Of a DNA stretch of 64,000 bases, positions 16,798-29,763 are shown piece after piece. The stretch comes from Helicobacter winghamensis ATCC BAA-430 (GTDB lineage: Bacteria; Campylobacterota; Campylobacteria; Campylobacterales; Helicobacteraceae). Position 1 is the stretch's first letter, and every line of letters starts with the position of its first letter. Below the pieces are notes generated by a model. That model was not told where the DNA came from, did not search any database, and was given only the letters and a program-made list of their open reading frames with translations. The stretch covers positions 124,001 through 188,000 of the forward strand of contig NZ_CP063533.1 of NCBI RefSeq assembly GCF_028751035.1, read 5' to 3'. A program made the position numbers and the translations under genes.

Positions 16798-17475
16798 CTA
16801 TGGATTTAGAATTTTATATTTTAACTCCGCAAGATTCCAATCTTCAAGCGTATCAATATCTTGAACACGCGATTGTGGCAGGATAAAACTCAAAGAGTTT
16901 TCAAAAATATTTTCTCTCTCTTTCCAAATTTTTGCCTCAGCAAAATAAAATTGTCCCGCATCGTGATAGACTTTTTCTAAGTCTTGGGAGCGTTTGTTAA
17001 AATGCTTTTTAAAAAGCATTGTATTTTTGCCCTGCGTAAGAGTAAAGGCGCGAAATGGGGAATAATCATACTCCACAGCGCTAAAGCAATAGCAATCTTG
17101 CGCATTTTCTTTTGCCTGTAAAAAAGCATTTTTAAGCGTGCTGGAATCTAAAAGTGGTGCAGTAGCGTATAAACAGCATACAAAGGATTCCGCCTTTAAG
17201 TCTAAAGCTTCTATGGTGTGTAAAATTACTTCTCTAGTGCCTGTGTAATCATTGCTTAAATATTTTGGGCGTTTTAGTGCAGTTACGCCTAGTGTTGTCG
17301 CATAATTTAAAATCTCTGTATCATCACTTGAAACAATAATTTGAGAAAAGATTCCACATTTTAGAGCGTTTTGAATGCTATAAGCAAGAATGGGCTTGCC
17401 ACAAAACTCTTTTAAATTTTTACGCAAAATCCGCTTGCTCCCACCACGCGCTGGAATCACACAAACACAAGACAT
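16798..17475 (-). CDS. pseF: pseudaminic acid cytidylyltransferase
   Basis: PseF activates pseudaminic acid as CMP-Pse, the donor used to glycosylate flagellin. The 225-residue protein begins with the CMP-sugar synthetase signature IPARGGSKRILRKNLKEF and has SSDDTEI and DAGQFYF. Length and gene neighbours (pseC and pseB upstream on the same strand) separate it from sialic-acid NeuA. It begins one base after pseC ends. Confidence 0.93.
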   Translation of the reverse strand: MSCVCVIPARGGSKRILRKNLKEFCGKPILAYSIQNALKCGIFSQIIVSSDDTEILNYATTLGVTALKRPKYLSNDYTGTREVILHTIEALDLKAESFVCCLYATAPLLDSSTLKNAFLQAKENAQDCYCFSAVEYDYSPFRAFTLTQGKNTMLFKKHFNKRSQDLEKVYHDAGQFYFAEAKIWKERENIFENSLSFILPQSRVQDIDTLEDWNLAELKYKILNP

Positions 17476-17476
17476 T

Positions 17477-20990
<3,514 letters not shown>

Positions 20991-21067
20991 AAATATTTAA
21001 CTTTTTTAAAGTTTCGCCGATTTTGCTTAAAAGAGATTTAGTTTTATCTAATCATAAGGGATTAGCA

Positions 21068-22686
21068 ATGCAGATTGAAGCAAAACTTAGTGTGGATAAT
21101 TCAAGTGCTTTGCAGTTAAGGAGCATGAGACTCACACCGCAAGAACTAGAAGAAATAATGAGGCAAGAACAAGAGCATTTAGAGCGTAGCAACGCTGCGG
21201 CAATGAATGCTAAGGTTAATCAGATTTTAGGAAGTGATTATGGGCTAGATGCGAATAAGCTTAATTATTTTACTTCAAACTTCTACTCACATAATGTATC
21301 GTACGATAAATTTGGGAACACAATCTTTGGCTCTGCTTATAATAGCTTCTTAAAAAACGGAATCTCAGGGTTTTATGGAGATGTTTTAAATACTGCTGGA
21401 AAGTCTAGTTATCTTGATACACCTATTGGGAAAATGGAAGTTTTTTGGACTTAGATAATATGAATGGCAAGTATAATGCCGGAAAAATTAGCAGTATGGG
21501 CAAGCTTATTAATTTAGATGTTAACCAAGATGGTTTCTTAGATGCTGATGATGAGTATTTTGACAAATTAAAGCTTAAGGGTTATAACTCTGAAGGCGAA
21601 GAAGTGGTGCTAAAGCTTAGTGATGTGTATAATGCGTTAGATTTGACAAGATTTGTTAATACGCAAAAGGATATAGACGCTGAGATTGCAAAATATGGAC
21701 ACAGTAAGCTAAAAAATGGAACAAGTTTGTTTCGCCCAGAAGAAAGTTATAAAAGAATAGATGAAAAGGGCATTAAGAATTTAAAGCTATTCTTTAAAAA
21801 CAATGGCACAGAAGATGGCTGGATAGATTTAAGAGAGAGTTATAAAGACGAGTTTGGATTAGAACGCTTTGTGTATGCGGATATAATGGAATCCCTGAAG
21901 TTTTCCTATAAGAAAACAGGGGCAAATAAAAGGATGCATTTAGAAGAATTGCGCTTTAGTATTTATGATGGACGCAATGAAACTAACAAGGCAACCGCTT
22001 CTAGTCATCTTAGTGATATACGGAACCGTTTCAATGCAATGTATAACGACTATTACAGGCAGGATAATAAGCAATCTATGGATTTAAATGGCAGAGTTAA
22101 TTTTAGAGAACCTGCTAATAAACTTGCCATTCAAAGAGAGTTTCAAGTAGTTACGGGGACGAAGTTTAGCGAAGCGAAGTTTAAAGAGTTTTATCAAGGC
22201 TTAAATGATCCAAAAACAGCAGAGCAATACGCGTATTCTCTAAAGGATACGGATTCTGTTGTGGCAATGAAGCTTCACGATAATGGAAAATTATCTTTTG
22301 TTTTTGATTCTGGGAGAAGTGTGAGTGTTGATATAAGGGATATTTTTGTAACTGATGGTGAGTTTAATCTCACAGAAAAGCAGCAGAGATCTAGTACAAT
22401 GAGCGATGCAACAAGTCTAAATGAAGAGGAGCTAAACAAGCTTGACTTTACACAAGTTGGAGTGCAAACGGATAATGGAATCATATCTTTAGCAGATTTA
22501 GGCATACAATTTATCCAAAAAGATATGCTTGCAAATGGACAAACAGGCTTCACACTTGTAAAAGGCGATGGTTCTACGCTTGCTGCTTTGGATTTATATA
22601 GAATTAGAAGTGTAGAGAGTATGCTTTTATTTAGTGAGTTAAGCGAAAAAGACAAATTGCGTCCCAAGTTTGAAAAAGAAGCATAG
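21068..22686 (+). CDS. EF-hand-containing protein of unknown function, split by a frameshift at a T6 run
   Basis: Two frames, ending at 21454 and beginning at 21445, look like one gene. Adding one T to the T6 run at 21441-21446 joins them as MEVFLDLDNMNGKYN in a continuous 539-residue protein. Start ATG 21068 has AAGGG at good spacing. Just after the break is a textbook EF-hand loop DVNQDGFLDADD, and the rest is polar with no signal peptide or membrane segment. A second part repeats FDSGRSVSVDIRDIFVTDG-like strands. I do not recognise the function. The break may be a real mutation, slippage-based switching or a sequence error. The gene sits inside the efflux cluster, with a sigma-28-like GCCGATTT upstream. 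Confidence 0.65.
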
Positions 22687-22757
22687 GAAAGTTTTAAGAG
22701 AAAAGCATTACAATGCGTCAAAGAATAAGGGGGAATTTAGCATTGTAAGGAAGGCTT

Positions 22758-23561
22758 TTGAAAACTTGGATTTGTGGAATTTTGAGTGTTGTAGTATTTG
22801 CGCTTGGGCTAAAGGCAGAATCGCAAATACAAAAAGAAGTCTATGCAACTTTTGAAGTGCAAGCAACACAAAGTGCGCTTTTAGCTCTTAGTGCAAATGG
22901 AGTTGTGGATAGAATTTATGTAGAAATTGGGAGTGTTGTTAAAAAAGGTGATAAACTTTTAGAATTAAGGGCAAAAGATTTAAAAGAAAATGTGCAAGTG
23001 GCTAAGGCAGGCTTAGAAGCCTTAAGAGTAAAGCATAGTTTTCTATCTAAACAATTTAAGCGCTATGAAAAGTCTAAAGACGCGTTAGATTTAAACACAT
23101 TTGAAAAAGTTCAAGCAGAATACAAGGCAAGTGTTTTTGAGCTTCAACGCGCAGAAGCAAACTATGCATTACAAAAAGAATTGCTAGAAAACACGATTCT
23201 TTATGCGCCCTTTAGTGGAGTGATTAGCCAAAAGTTTGTGGAAGTTGGTGATGGAGTTGGGGCTATTTCAAGCAAGGCATTTGCCCTAGAATCCTTAGAG
23301 AAAAAGGCAATTATCCATTTTGATTCACGCTATTTTGAAGTGGTGCAAGTGGGAGACAGCTTTGCCTATAAGATTGATGGAATCTTGCAAGATTCTAAAC
23401 TCACACTTCACAAGATCTACCCTAGTGTGGATAAAAATACCAAAAAGGCAATAGCGGAAAGCTTAATAAAGGAATCCAAAATCCCATCAGGTATCTTTGG
23501 CGATGGAATGATTTATCTCTCGCCTAAAAAGTCTAATAAAAAGCCAAAAAGAGTGTTGTAA
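22758..23561 (+). CDS. RND efflux periplasmic adaptor (HefB/CmeE-like)
   Basis: The 267-residue membrane-fusion protein bridges the inner-membrane pump and the outer-membrane channel. It starts at TTG with AAGGAAGG upstream and has a short signal peptide ending near LKA. The biotinyl-lipoyl-like half motifs (ANGVVDRIYVEIGSVVKKGDKLLEL and FVEVGDGVG) flank a helical hairpin. At 267 residues it is short for the family but similar to Helicobacter HefB. Its stop overlaps the pump start as TAATG. Confidence 0.88.
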   Translation: MKTWICGILSVVVFALGLKAESQIQKEVYATFEVQATQSALLALSANGVVDRIYVEIGSVVKKGDKLLELRAKDLKENVQVAKAGLEALRVKHSFLSKQFKRYEKSKDALDLNTFEKVQAEYKASVFELQRAEANYALQKELLENTILYAPFSGVISQKFVEVGDGVGAISSKAFALESLEKKAIIHFDSRYFEVVQVGDSFAYKIDGILQDSKLTLHKIYPSVDKNTKKAIAESLIKESKIPSGIFGDGMIYLSPKKSNKKPKRVL

Positions 23562-26500
23562 TGTCAAAATTTGCTATCACGCATCCTATTAGTGCCTTAA
23601 TGTTTGTATTAGCTCTTGTGTTTTTTGGGAGTGATGCACTAAGGCGTTTAAGCGTTTCGCTTTATCCTAATGTCGATGTGCCTGTAATTACAATCACTAC
23701 CGTTTATCCCGGAGCAAATCCAGAGATTGTAGAAGGAAAGGTTACAGATAGGATAGAAGAAGCAGTTAGTGGAATAGAATCGCTTAAGAAAATCACTTCC
23801 ACAAGTGCTGATAGTGTGAGCATTGTTGTAGTGGAGTTTGAGTTAGAAAAAGATATTAATATTGCCGCAAATGATGTGCGCGATAAGATTTCTACAATTA
23901 GTTTTGGAAGCGAAGTTAAATCTCCCATTGTGGAGAAGTTTGATGTAGGTGGTGCACCGATTGTTTCGCTCTTTATCACTCCCAAAAAGCCTATAAAAAA
24001 CACGCAAGAGCTGTTGGAATTAAATTTGCACACAGATTTAAATGTTAAACCCTTAATTCAGCGGATTAAAGGTGTGGGGAAAGTCAATTTAGTTGGGTAT
24101 TTAGAAAGAGAGATTAAAATTAGTCCAAATCCTAGCGCATTAAACAAATATAATCTTAGCTTTAGTGATATTGCACGCGCGATTAATGCGCAAAACATTG
24201 AAATTGATGGAGGTCGGCTAATCAATGAAAAAAGAGAGTGGAAAATCTTAACAAAAGCCGATGCTACAAGTGTGCAAGACTTAGGAAATATCCTTATCGC
24301 ACAAGGGATTAAACTAAGCGATATTGCAGTTATTTTAGATTCCACAAAAGAACAAAGAAGCTTTTCAAATCTTGCAACACCACAAGGAAGTCATAGCGGA
24401 ATCTTACTAGAAGTGCAAAAAATCACGGGGGCAAATGAGATTGAAATTGCTAATTCTTTAAAAGCCATTTTACCGGAGTTGCAAGCAATGGACGAGAAGT
24501 ATGAATTACATCTTGTGCGTGATACGACAAATTATATTAAAGATACGATTGCTGCTGTGGAGTTTGATTTAATTTTAGGAGCGTTTTTAGCTGTGTTTGT
24601 GGTGTTCGTATTTTTGCGCAATTGGCGCATTACCTTTATTGCAAGCCTTAGTATTCCTACTTCTGTAATGGGTGTTTTTGCGCTGATGTATGCCTTTGGT
24701 ATGACGCTAAACCTTGCAACAATGATTGCCATAACTCTTGCTATTGGAATTATTATTGATGATGCTATTGTTGTGATTGAAAATATTTATAAAAAAATTG
24801 AAAATGGAGAAGAGCGCAAAAAGGCAGCTTATGATGGGGTAAAAGAGATTGGATTTGCTCTTGTGGCGATTTCTTGTATGCTACTTGCCGTGTTTATTCC
24901 TATTGCAAATATGAGTGGGGTAACAGGGCGGTTTTTTACTTCTTTTGGGATTACACTTGCTGGTGCGATTGTAATTTCTTATTTAGTTGTGATTACCTTT
25001 ATTCCAATGCTAAGTGCGCGTATTGTGGATACACAGGCAGTAAATAGTAGATTTTATCTTTGGAGTGAAAAATACTTTAAGGCTTTAGAGCAATTTTATC
25101 TATCTGTGTTAGGGTGGGTTTTAAGGCATAAAGCACTTGTAATAGGTGGAATCCTAAGCGTATTTGTGGCTTCTTTGTTTTTGGTTGCGCGTTTAGGGAT
25201 TGAGTTTTTGCCATCAGAAGACAAGGCGGAGTTTGATATTAAGCTAGTTAGCAAGCCAGGAATTTCTTTGCAAGAAATGCAATACCAAACTTTAGAGATT
25301 CAAGAACATTTGCAAACTTTAAGTGAAGTGGAATATAGTATTTTAAATATTGGATTTACTGCGGAGCAAAAGGTGTATGAAGCCAAGATTTATGTGCGTC
25401 TTAGCCCTTATAACAAGCGCGAACGCTCGCTTAAAGAGATTATAGAGTCTTTAAGAGGAGATTATAAGCCTTTTTCTGAGAGGTTTAAAATGGAGATTGC
25501 TATTATTGAAATTCCACAAATTAGTTTGGGTGAAGATGATTCTCCTTTACAAATGGCAATTTTCTCACAAAATCCAAATGCGCTTGCAAGTAGCGTGCAA
25601 AAGATTCAAAACTTAATGGAGCAAAGTGGCAAATACCTCGATATTCACACAGATGTTAAAGCGCAAACACCTCAAATTCGCCTTAAAATTAATCGTATTT
25701 TAGCTGCACAATATGGCTTTAGTGCTAAAGAGATTGCCATTGCTTTAAATAGTGCTTTTAGTGGCGTGCAGGAAGTTTCATATTATAGGGAAAATGGGAA
25801 AGAGTATAACATTGTATTGTTGAGTCCTAAAAAGGATTCCATTGTTGATATTAGTTATCTTAGTTTAAGAAATGCACAAGGGCAAAATGTATTTTTAGAT
25901 GGGCTTGTGGAGATTGAAGAAGTAGCGGCAGTTACAAATGTGAAGCGTTATGATAGGCAACGCAGTGTGATGGTGTATGCAAATTTAAGTGAAAATGTGA
26001 GTTTAGGGGAAGCTACAAATTATTTAGAGCAAAATAAAGCACAATGGCTAGAAGATGGTGTGCATTATAAAGTGGAAGGATATGCAAAATATATGCAAGA
26101 AACAAATGCCGCCTTTGTGGTAGCTATGGTTTCAGCTTTGTTTTTGATTTATTTCATTTTAGCCTCCTTGTATGAGTCGCTTTTAGAGCCTGTGATTATT
26201 ATGATAACCTTGCCTTTGAGTTTTACAGGGGCTTTTTTGGCGTTGTTTTTAAGTGGAGCAAGTTTGAGTTTGTTTAGCATTATGGGGCTTATGCTTTTAA
26301 TGGGGCTTGTAGGTAAGAATGCAACGCTTATCATTGATGTGGCAAATGAGAAGCGCGAAGAGGGGATGGATATTGATAATGCAATTTTACACGCAGGTGT
26401 GCTTAGATTGCGTCCAATTTTAATGACAACCATTGCAATGGTGTTTGGAATGTTACCTTTAGCGCTTGCTGGTGGAGCTGGAAGTGGGATAAAATCGCCA

Positions 26501-26620
26501 ATGGGGATAGCGATGATTGGGGGATTGCTTGTTGCAATGGTGTTAAGCTTGCTAATTGTGCCAGCGTTTTATAAGATTTTAGCACCACTTGATACGCGTT
26601 TAAGAAAATGGTATGCATAA
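23561..26620 (+). CDS. RND multidrug efflux pump (HefC/CmeF-like, HAE-1 type)
   Basis: The 1019-residue inner-membrane pump has the 12-helix plan with two large periplasmic loops. The N-terminus HPISALMFVLALVFFG is the first helix. Transmembrane helix 4 carries the proton-relay pair in IGIIIDDAIVVIENIY. GLVGKNATLIIDVAN lies in the second half. It should export drugs or bile-type compounds using the proton gradient together with the two preceding genes. It is complete, with no lesion seen. Confidence 0.94.
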   Translation: MSKFAITHPISALMFVLALVFFGSDALRRLSVSLYPNVDVPVITITTVYPGANPEIVEGKVTDRIEEAVSGIESLKKITSTSADSVSIVVVEFELEKDINIAANDVRDKISTISFGSEVKSPIVEKFDVGGAPIVSLFITPKKPIKNTQELLELNLHTDLNVKPLIQRIKGVGKVNLVGYLEREIKISPNPSALNKYNLSFSDIARAINAQNIEIDGGRLINEKREWKILTKADATSVQDLGNILIAQGIKLSDIAVILDSTKEQRSFSNLATPQGSHSGILLEVQKITGANEIEIANSLKAILPELQAMDEKYELHLVRDTTNYIKDTIAAVEFDLILGAFLAVFVVFVFLRNWRITFIASLSIPTSVMGVFALMYAFGMTLNLATMIAITLAIGIIIDDAIVVIENIYKKIENGEERKKAAYDGVKEIGFALVAISCMLLAVFIPIANMSGVTGRFFTSFGITLAGAIVISYLVVITFIPMLSARIVDTQAVNSRFYLWSEKYFKALEQFYLSVLGWVLRHKALVIGGILSVFVASLFLVARLGIEFLPSEDKAEFDIKLVSKPGISLQEMQYQTLEIQEHLQTLSEVEYSILNIGFTAEQKVYEAKIYVRLSPYNKRERSLKEIIESLRGDYKPFSERFKMEIAIIEIPQISLGEDDSPLQMAIFSQNPNALASSVQKIQNLMEQSGKYLDIHTDVKAQTPQIRLKINRILAAQYGFSAKEIAIALNSAFSGVQEVSYYRENGKEYNIVLLSPKKDSIVDISYLSLRNAQGQNVFLDGLVEIEEVAAVTNVKRYDRQRSVMVYANLSENVSLGEATNYLEQNKAQWLEDGVHYKVEGYAKYMQETNAAFVVAMVSALFLIYFILASLYESLLEPVIIMITLPLSFTGAFLALFLSGASLSLFSIMGLMLLMGLVGKNATLIIDVANEKREEGMDIDNAILHAGVLRLRPILMTTIAMVFGMLPLALAGGAGSGIKSPMGIAMIGGLLVAMVLSLLIVPAFYKILAPLDTRLRKWYA

Positions 26621-26634
26621 ACCTAGAATCACTC

Positions 26635-26655
26635 TTAGGAGTAATGCATTCCTAA
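26635..26655 (+). terminator. weak hairpin downstream of the efflux pump
   Basis: TTAGGA and TCCTAA form a six-base stem around a nine-base loop 15 bases after the pump stop codon. There is no U-tract, so termination is doubtful. The rest of 26656-26818 shows only AT-rich sequence and a ribosome site for the following pseudogene. Confidence 0.3.
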
Positions 26656-26818
26656 AGATATGTTATTAAATGTTATTATTGGGAAATGCTAAAAAGACTC
26701 TAAAATGCTAGCTTCTATGGAGTCAAAAATGGACTCTTGCTCTGTTTATTGCACATTCCACTTGACTTTACAAAAAAACGATACAATGCCCTCTCCAAAT
26801 TCAAAATAAAGGAAAAAA

Positions 26819-27894
26819 ATGACAAAAATGACAAACTAAACAGAATCTAATGATAAATCTAACAATGGGCGAGATTTTCTTAAAAATTCACTGCATTTAG
26901 CGGGTGGATTAGCATTTGTTGGTATGGGAGCAAATACACTTTTAGCACAAGATTCTAAAGCTTCTAAAATCGCTTCAATCCCATATCCTAGCGGAGCAAA
27001 CCTTGCAAACAATCCCCGTTTTAATACAATCCCAAGTGTAAAGCTAAATAATGGAATCTTTATGCCAATTCTTGGGTTTGGCACACTCAAATTAGGTAAT
27101 CAAAAAGAAACGCAAAAATATGTAGAACAAGCATTAGAAGTGGGATTTAGACTTTTTGATACCGCACAAAGCTATGGCAATGAAGAAGGCGTTGGAAGGG
27201 CGATTAAATCTAGTGGGATTAGAAGAGAAGAGAAGAGATATTTATCACTTCTAAGCTTTTTAAAGCCTATGCGACAGAGGATAAGGCAGGAAAAGCCTAT
27301 GATGAGAGCTTAAAGAAATTGCAAATTGATTATGCGGATTTATATCTTATCCACCAGCCTGTAAATGACACTTATGGTGCGTATAGGGCGATGAGTGAGC
27401 TTTATAAACAAAAGAGAGTTAGGGCTATTGGCGTGAGTAACTTTAGCGATGCTAGACTAATGGATTTTGTGCAAAATTTTGAAATCACTCCGGCTGTAAA
27501 TCAAATAGAGTGCCACCCACATTTTCAGCAGATACAAGCCCAGCTATTTTGCCAAAAACTTGGAGTGCAAATGGAAGCGTGGAGTCCCCTAAAACAAGCA
27601 TGAGATAATATATTGCAGGATAAAACTTTGCGTGAAATAGGTAGCAAATACAACAAAACTCCCGCACAAGTGATTCTAAGATGGATAGTGCAAAGAGGCA
27701 TTGTAACCATACCAGCTAGTAAAAATATAGCCCATATGAGAGAAAATTTTAATATTTTTGATTTTTCATTAGATAGGGCGGATTTGCTTAAGATAGCCGA
27801 GCTTGACACACCGCATAGAATGCTTGATCACGCCAATCCAGATACGATAAAATGGTTCAATGAAAGAGAAATCGGCACAACTTTGAAAAGATAA
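26819..27894 (+). pseudogene. aldo/keto reductase pseudogene with former Tat signal
   Basis: The three in-line fragments together match a complete aldo/keto reductase: GFGTLKLG, LFDTAQSYGNEEGVG with the catalytic tyrosine, LYLIHQP, IGVSNFSD and IPASK. At least three lesions separate them. A TAA at codon 7 (26837-26839) follows the ribosome-site-backed ATG 26819. A five-base slippage in an AGAAG repeat at 27221-27237 shifts frame, and removing one unit restores GIRREEIFITSKLF. A TGA lies at 27601-27603. The leader GRDFLKNSLHLAGG looks like a Tat signal that has lost one arginine. The gene is inactive as sequenced. Confidence 0.9.
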
Positions 27895-27922
27895 GAAAGA
27901 TTGGAATATTAGAAACTAGATT

Positions 27923-27946
27923 AAAGAATCCCAAATGGGATTCTTT
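27923..27946. terminator. bidirectional terminator between the reductase pseudogene and dsbI
   Basis: AAAGAATCCC (27923-27932) pairs perfectly with GGGATTCTTT (27937-27946) across a four-base loop, flanked by A-rich sequence on the left and TTTT on the right. It lies between convergent transcription units and fits an intrinsic terminator for both strands. Confidence 0.85.
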
Positions 27947-27949
27947 TAA

Positions 27950-29467
27950 TTATTTTAGTGTGAAAAGAATGTTCTTGCCATCTTGATAACTTAAGATTTG
28001 GAAAGTTCCATTTTCTGAAATTAACAAGCTTCTAGCATTTGTAATTGTTTGTGGGTAGCTAATAGTTTTTGTTATGCTCTCACTTTGTGGATTAATCACA
28101 ACAATCACATTGTGGTTTTTGCTAAGTGCATAAAGTTCTCCTTTGTGATACACCATAGAAGTAATGTATAAATCACCGAGTGTTTTGCCTTCTTTAAGTG
28201 TTGCATTTGGGATAAATTCTGCGGATAGGATTCTATCTTTTAGAGAGAATTTACTAATCACAAGTGTTTTGGCATTTTTGTTATTTGGTGTTGTTGCAAG
28301 ATAGAAATACTTGCCATCACTTGCTATGCTTGCAGTGTGGAAAAACTTGGATCTTACCGTATCTAAACGACCTCTGCCTAAGCCTTCACCTTGTCCTTCA
28401 AATTTATCTGCACCTTTGATAAAGTCTGCGTATTGCTTAACTTCAGACGCATTTGGGTTTTGTTGGAATCGTAAAAAGGATTTGTTAGATCCCATTAAGA
28501 TATATTTGTTATCCATATAAGGGATAATGCCGATGATTGGATCAATCGTTGCTGAAAAATAAGGATCTAGCTGGAAGCTTGATTTTTCTTTAAACGCATC
28601 ATCTAAGAAAGCAACATCAAATTTTGAGCTCACAACATACTCACCATAAATGTAATTTAATGTATTAATAGGCTTTGAAAATTCAATGTCTTTGCTTGTT
28701 GCAACTTCTAATGCTTCATCAACATTTAAAGGAGCATTTTTGCTATCGTTGTCAAATACGATTCCAAGTTTTTGGCCTGCAGGAGCAAATGCGTAATCTG
28801 GTGCTTTAACATCTCTTGCGCCTAAAAATGAGAATCCCTTAAGCTTGCTATTCCAATAATCAGTAGACCAAATGATATATTTAGGATTTAAACTAAATCT
28901 TACTGGATCTCCTTGCCCTGCATAAGGTGGAATCCCGGTGCTTACAAAGGCTTGAAAAACATTTGAAGCAATGATAAATGTTGTAATAAGCACAGCAATA
29001 AATGAGAATTTTGTCCAATCTCTAATTTTTTTGCCAGCCATTTCTGTATCAAATTCTCCAAATTTTGGAGCAAATGCGAAAATTACACCTAGTAATAAAA
29101 CAACTGCCCAAAACACAACTTCTGCCCAAAAATAAGTATGGATTCCAAAAACAGCTAGCCCAAACCCTTGATCCAAATCACGCATAGCGTGGTTTCCAAA
29201 GTGTGCAAGAGATTGATACAATCCAAATGCAGTAACAATTAATAGTGCAGAAACATATTTGCCTTTAATTCCATATCTAATGATAAAAAACGCAATCACA
29301 CCGATATAAATCATTGCTTGGCGTTGTCCCCAGCATAGCGTGCAAGGGCTATCCCCTAGCATATAGCCAAACACAAGATTTGCAATACCCACAGGTAATA
29401 AAATAATTAAAAATCCTGCTAAACACATAAGTGTGTAGAAATTTTTTGCTTTTACATTTTCAGTCAT
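27950..29467 (-). CDS. dsbI: DsbI: DsbB-like thiol oxidase with C-terminal beta-propeller
   Basis: The 505-residue inner-membrane protein has an N-terminal DsbB-like part of five helices with the redox motif SPCTLCWGQRQ (C42, C45). A long periplasmic C-terminal region of repeated short strands, probably a propeller, follows. DsbI passes electrons from periplasmic thiol oxidases to quinone during disulfide formation. It begins 10 bases after dba, the coupled gene pair known from Campylobacter and Helicobacter. Confidence 0.92.
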   Translation of the reverse strand: MTENVKAKNFYTLMCLAGFLIILLPVGIANLVFGYMLGDSPCTLCWGQRQAMIYIGVIAFFIIRYGIKGKYVSALLIVTAFGLYQSLAHFGNHAMRDLDQGFGLAVFGIHTYFWAEVVFWAVVLLLGVIFAFAPKFGEFDTEMAGKKIRDWTKFSFIAVLITTFIIASNVFQAFVSTGIPPYAGQGDPVRFSLNPKYIIWSTDYWNSKLKGFSFLGARDVKAPDYAFAPAGQKLGIVFDNDSKNAPLNVDEALEVATSKDIEFSKPINTLNYIYGEYVVSSKFDVAFLDDAFKEKSSFQLDPYFSATIDPIIGIIPYMDNKYILMGSNKSFLRFQQNPNASEVKQYADFIKGADKFEGQGEGLGRGRLDTVRSKFFHTASIASDGKYFYLATTPNNKNAKTLVISKFSLKDRILSAEFIPNATLKEGKTLGDLYITSMVYHKGELYALSKNHNVIVVINPQSESITKTISYPQTITNARSLLISENGTFQILSYQDGKNILFTLK

Positions 29468-29477
29468 TGTTCACCCT

Positions 29478-29645
29478 TTAAAGATTCATATTTGTAAGCA
29501 ATGCACTTGATTTATGCGCAATGTAAAGCACAATCATAATTACCCACGAAATCATTACAAGATTAAAAGCCAGTTTTTCTTTTTCTGGTTTTTTGATGAT
29601 TAAAATCATCGCAATTAAAACCATCAGAAGTTCTAAAAACTCCAT
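29478..29645 (-). CDS. dba: Dba, small membrane protein coupled to DsbI
   Basis: The 55-residue protein is two short hydrophobic helices (LELLMVLIAMILII and LVMISWVIMIVLYIAH) around a charged turn KKPEKEK. Start ATG 29645 is preceded by AAGGAG six bases away; the longer frame to 29681 lacks a site. Its place directly before dsbI identifies it as Dba, which in C. jejuni is co-transcribed and translationally coupled with dsbI. Its biochemical role is unsettled. Confidence 0.85.
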   Translation of the reverse strand: MEFLELLMVLIAMILIIKKPEKEKLAFNLVMISWVIMIVLYIAHKSSALLTNMNL

Positions 29646-29734
29646 AGCGACTCCTTGAAAAATAATGTTGATAAAGATCAAACGAGACGAAATTCTAGCA
29701 AAGAGTCCATTCTTGAAGTGTTAATTTTTTAAAC

Positions 29735-29755
29735 TAAGAATGATAATTAAGAATG
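29735..29755 (-). promoter_or_regulatory. direct repeat / Fur-box-like site upstream of dba-dsbI
   Basis: TAAGAATG occurs at 29735-29742 and 29748-29755, exactly 13 bases apart, with GATAAT between. The GATAAT element and AT-rich context recall Fur-family boxes, and the C. jejuni dba-dsbI operon is reported to be iron/Fur controlled. The site is about 90 bases upstream of the dba start. Function is inferred. Confidence 0.4.
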
Positions 29756-29763
29756 TTGTAATT

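Noticed and set aside
21441-21446. Programmed -1 frameshift with a classical slippery heptamer
   Set aside because: The zero-frame codons GTT TTT TGG do not form X XXY YYZ with good re-pairing, and no downstream pseudoknot is obvious. Kept only as one possible explanation.
22275-22721. 148-codon frame antisense to the EF-hand gene
   Set aside because: Serine-rich shadow translation with no domain or start signal; the sense strand has coherent coding sequence.
27601-27603. TGA read as tryptophan or selenocysteine in the reductase
   Set aside because: The same gene has an early TAA and a frameshift, so it is a pseudogene; no SECIS-like hairpin was seen.
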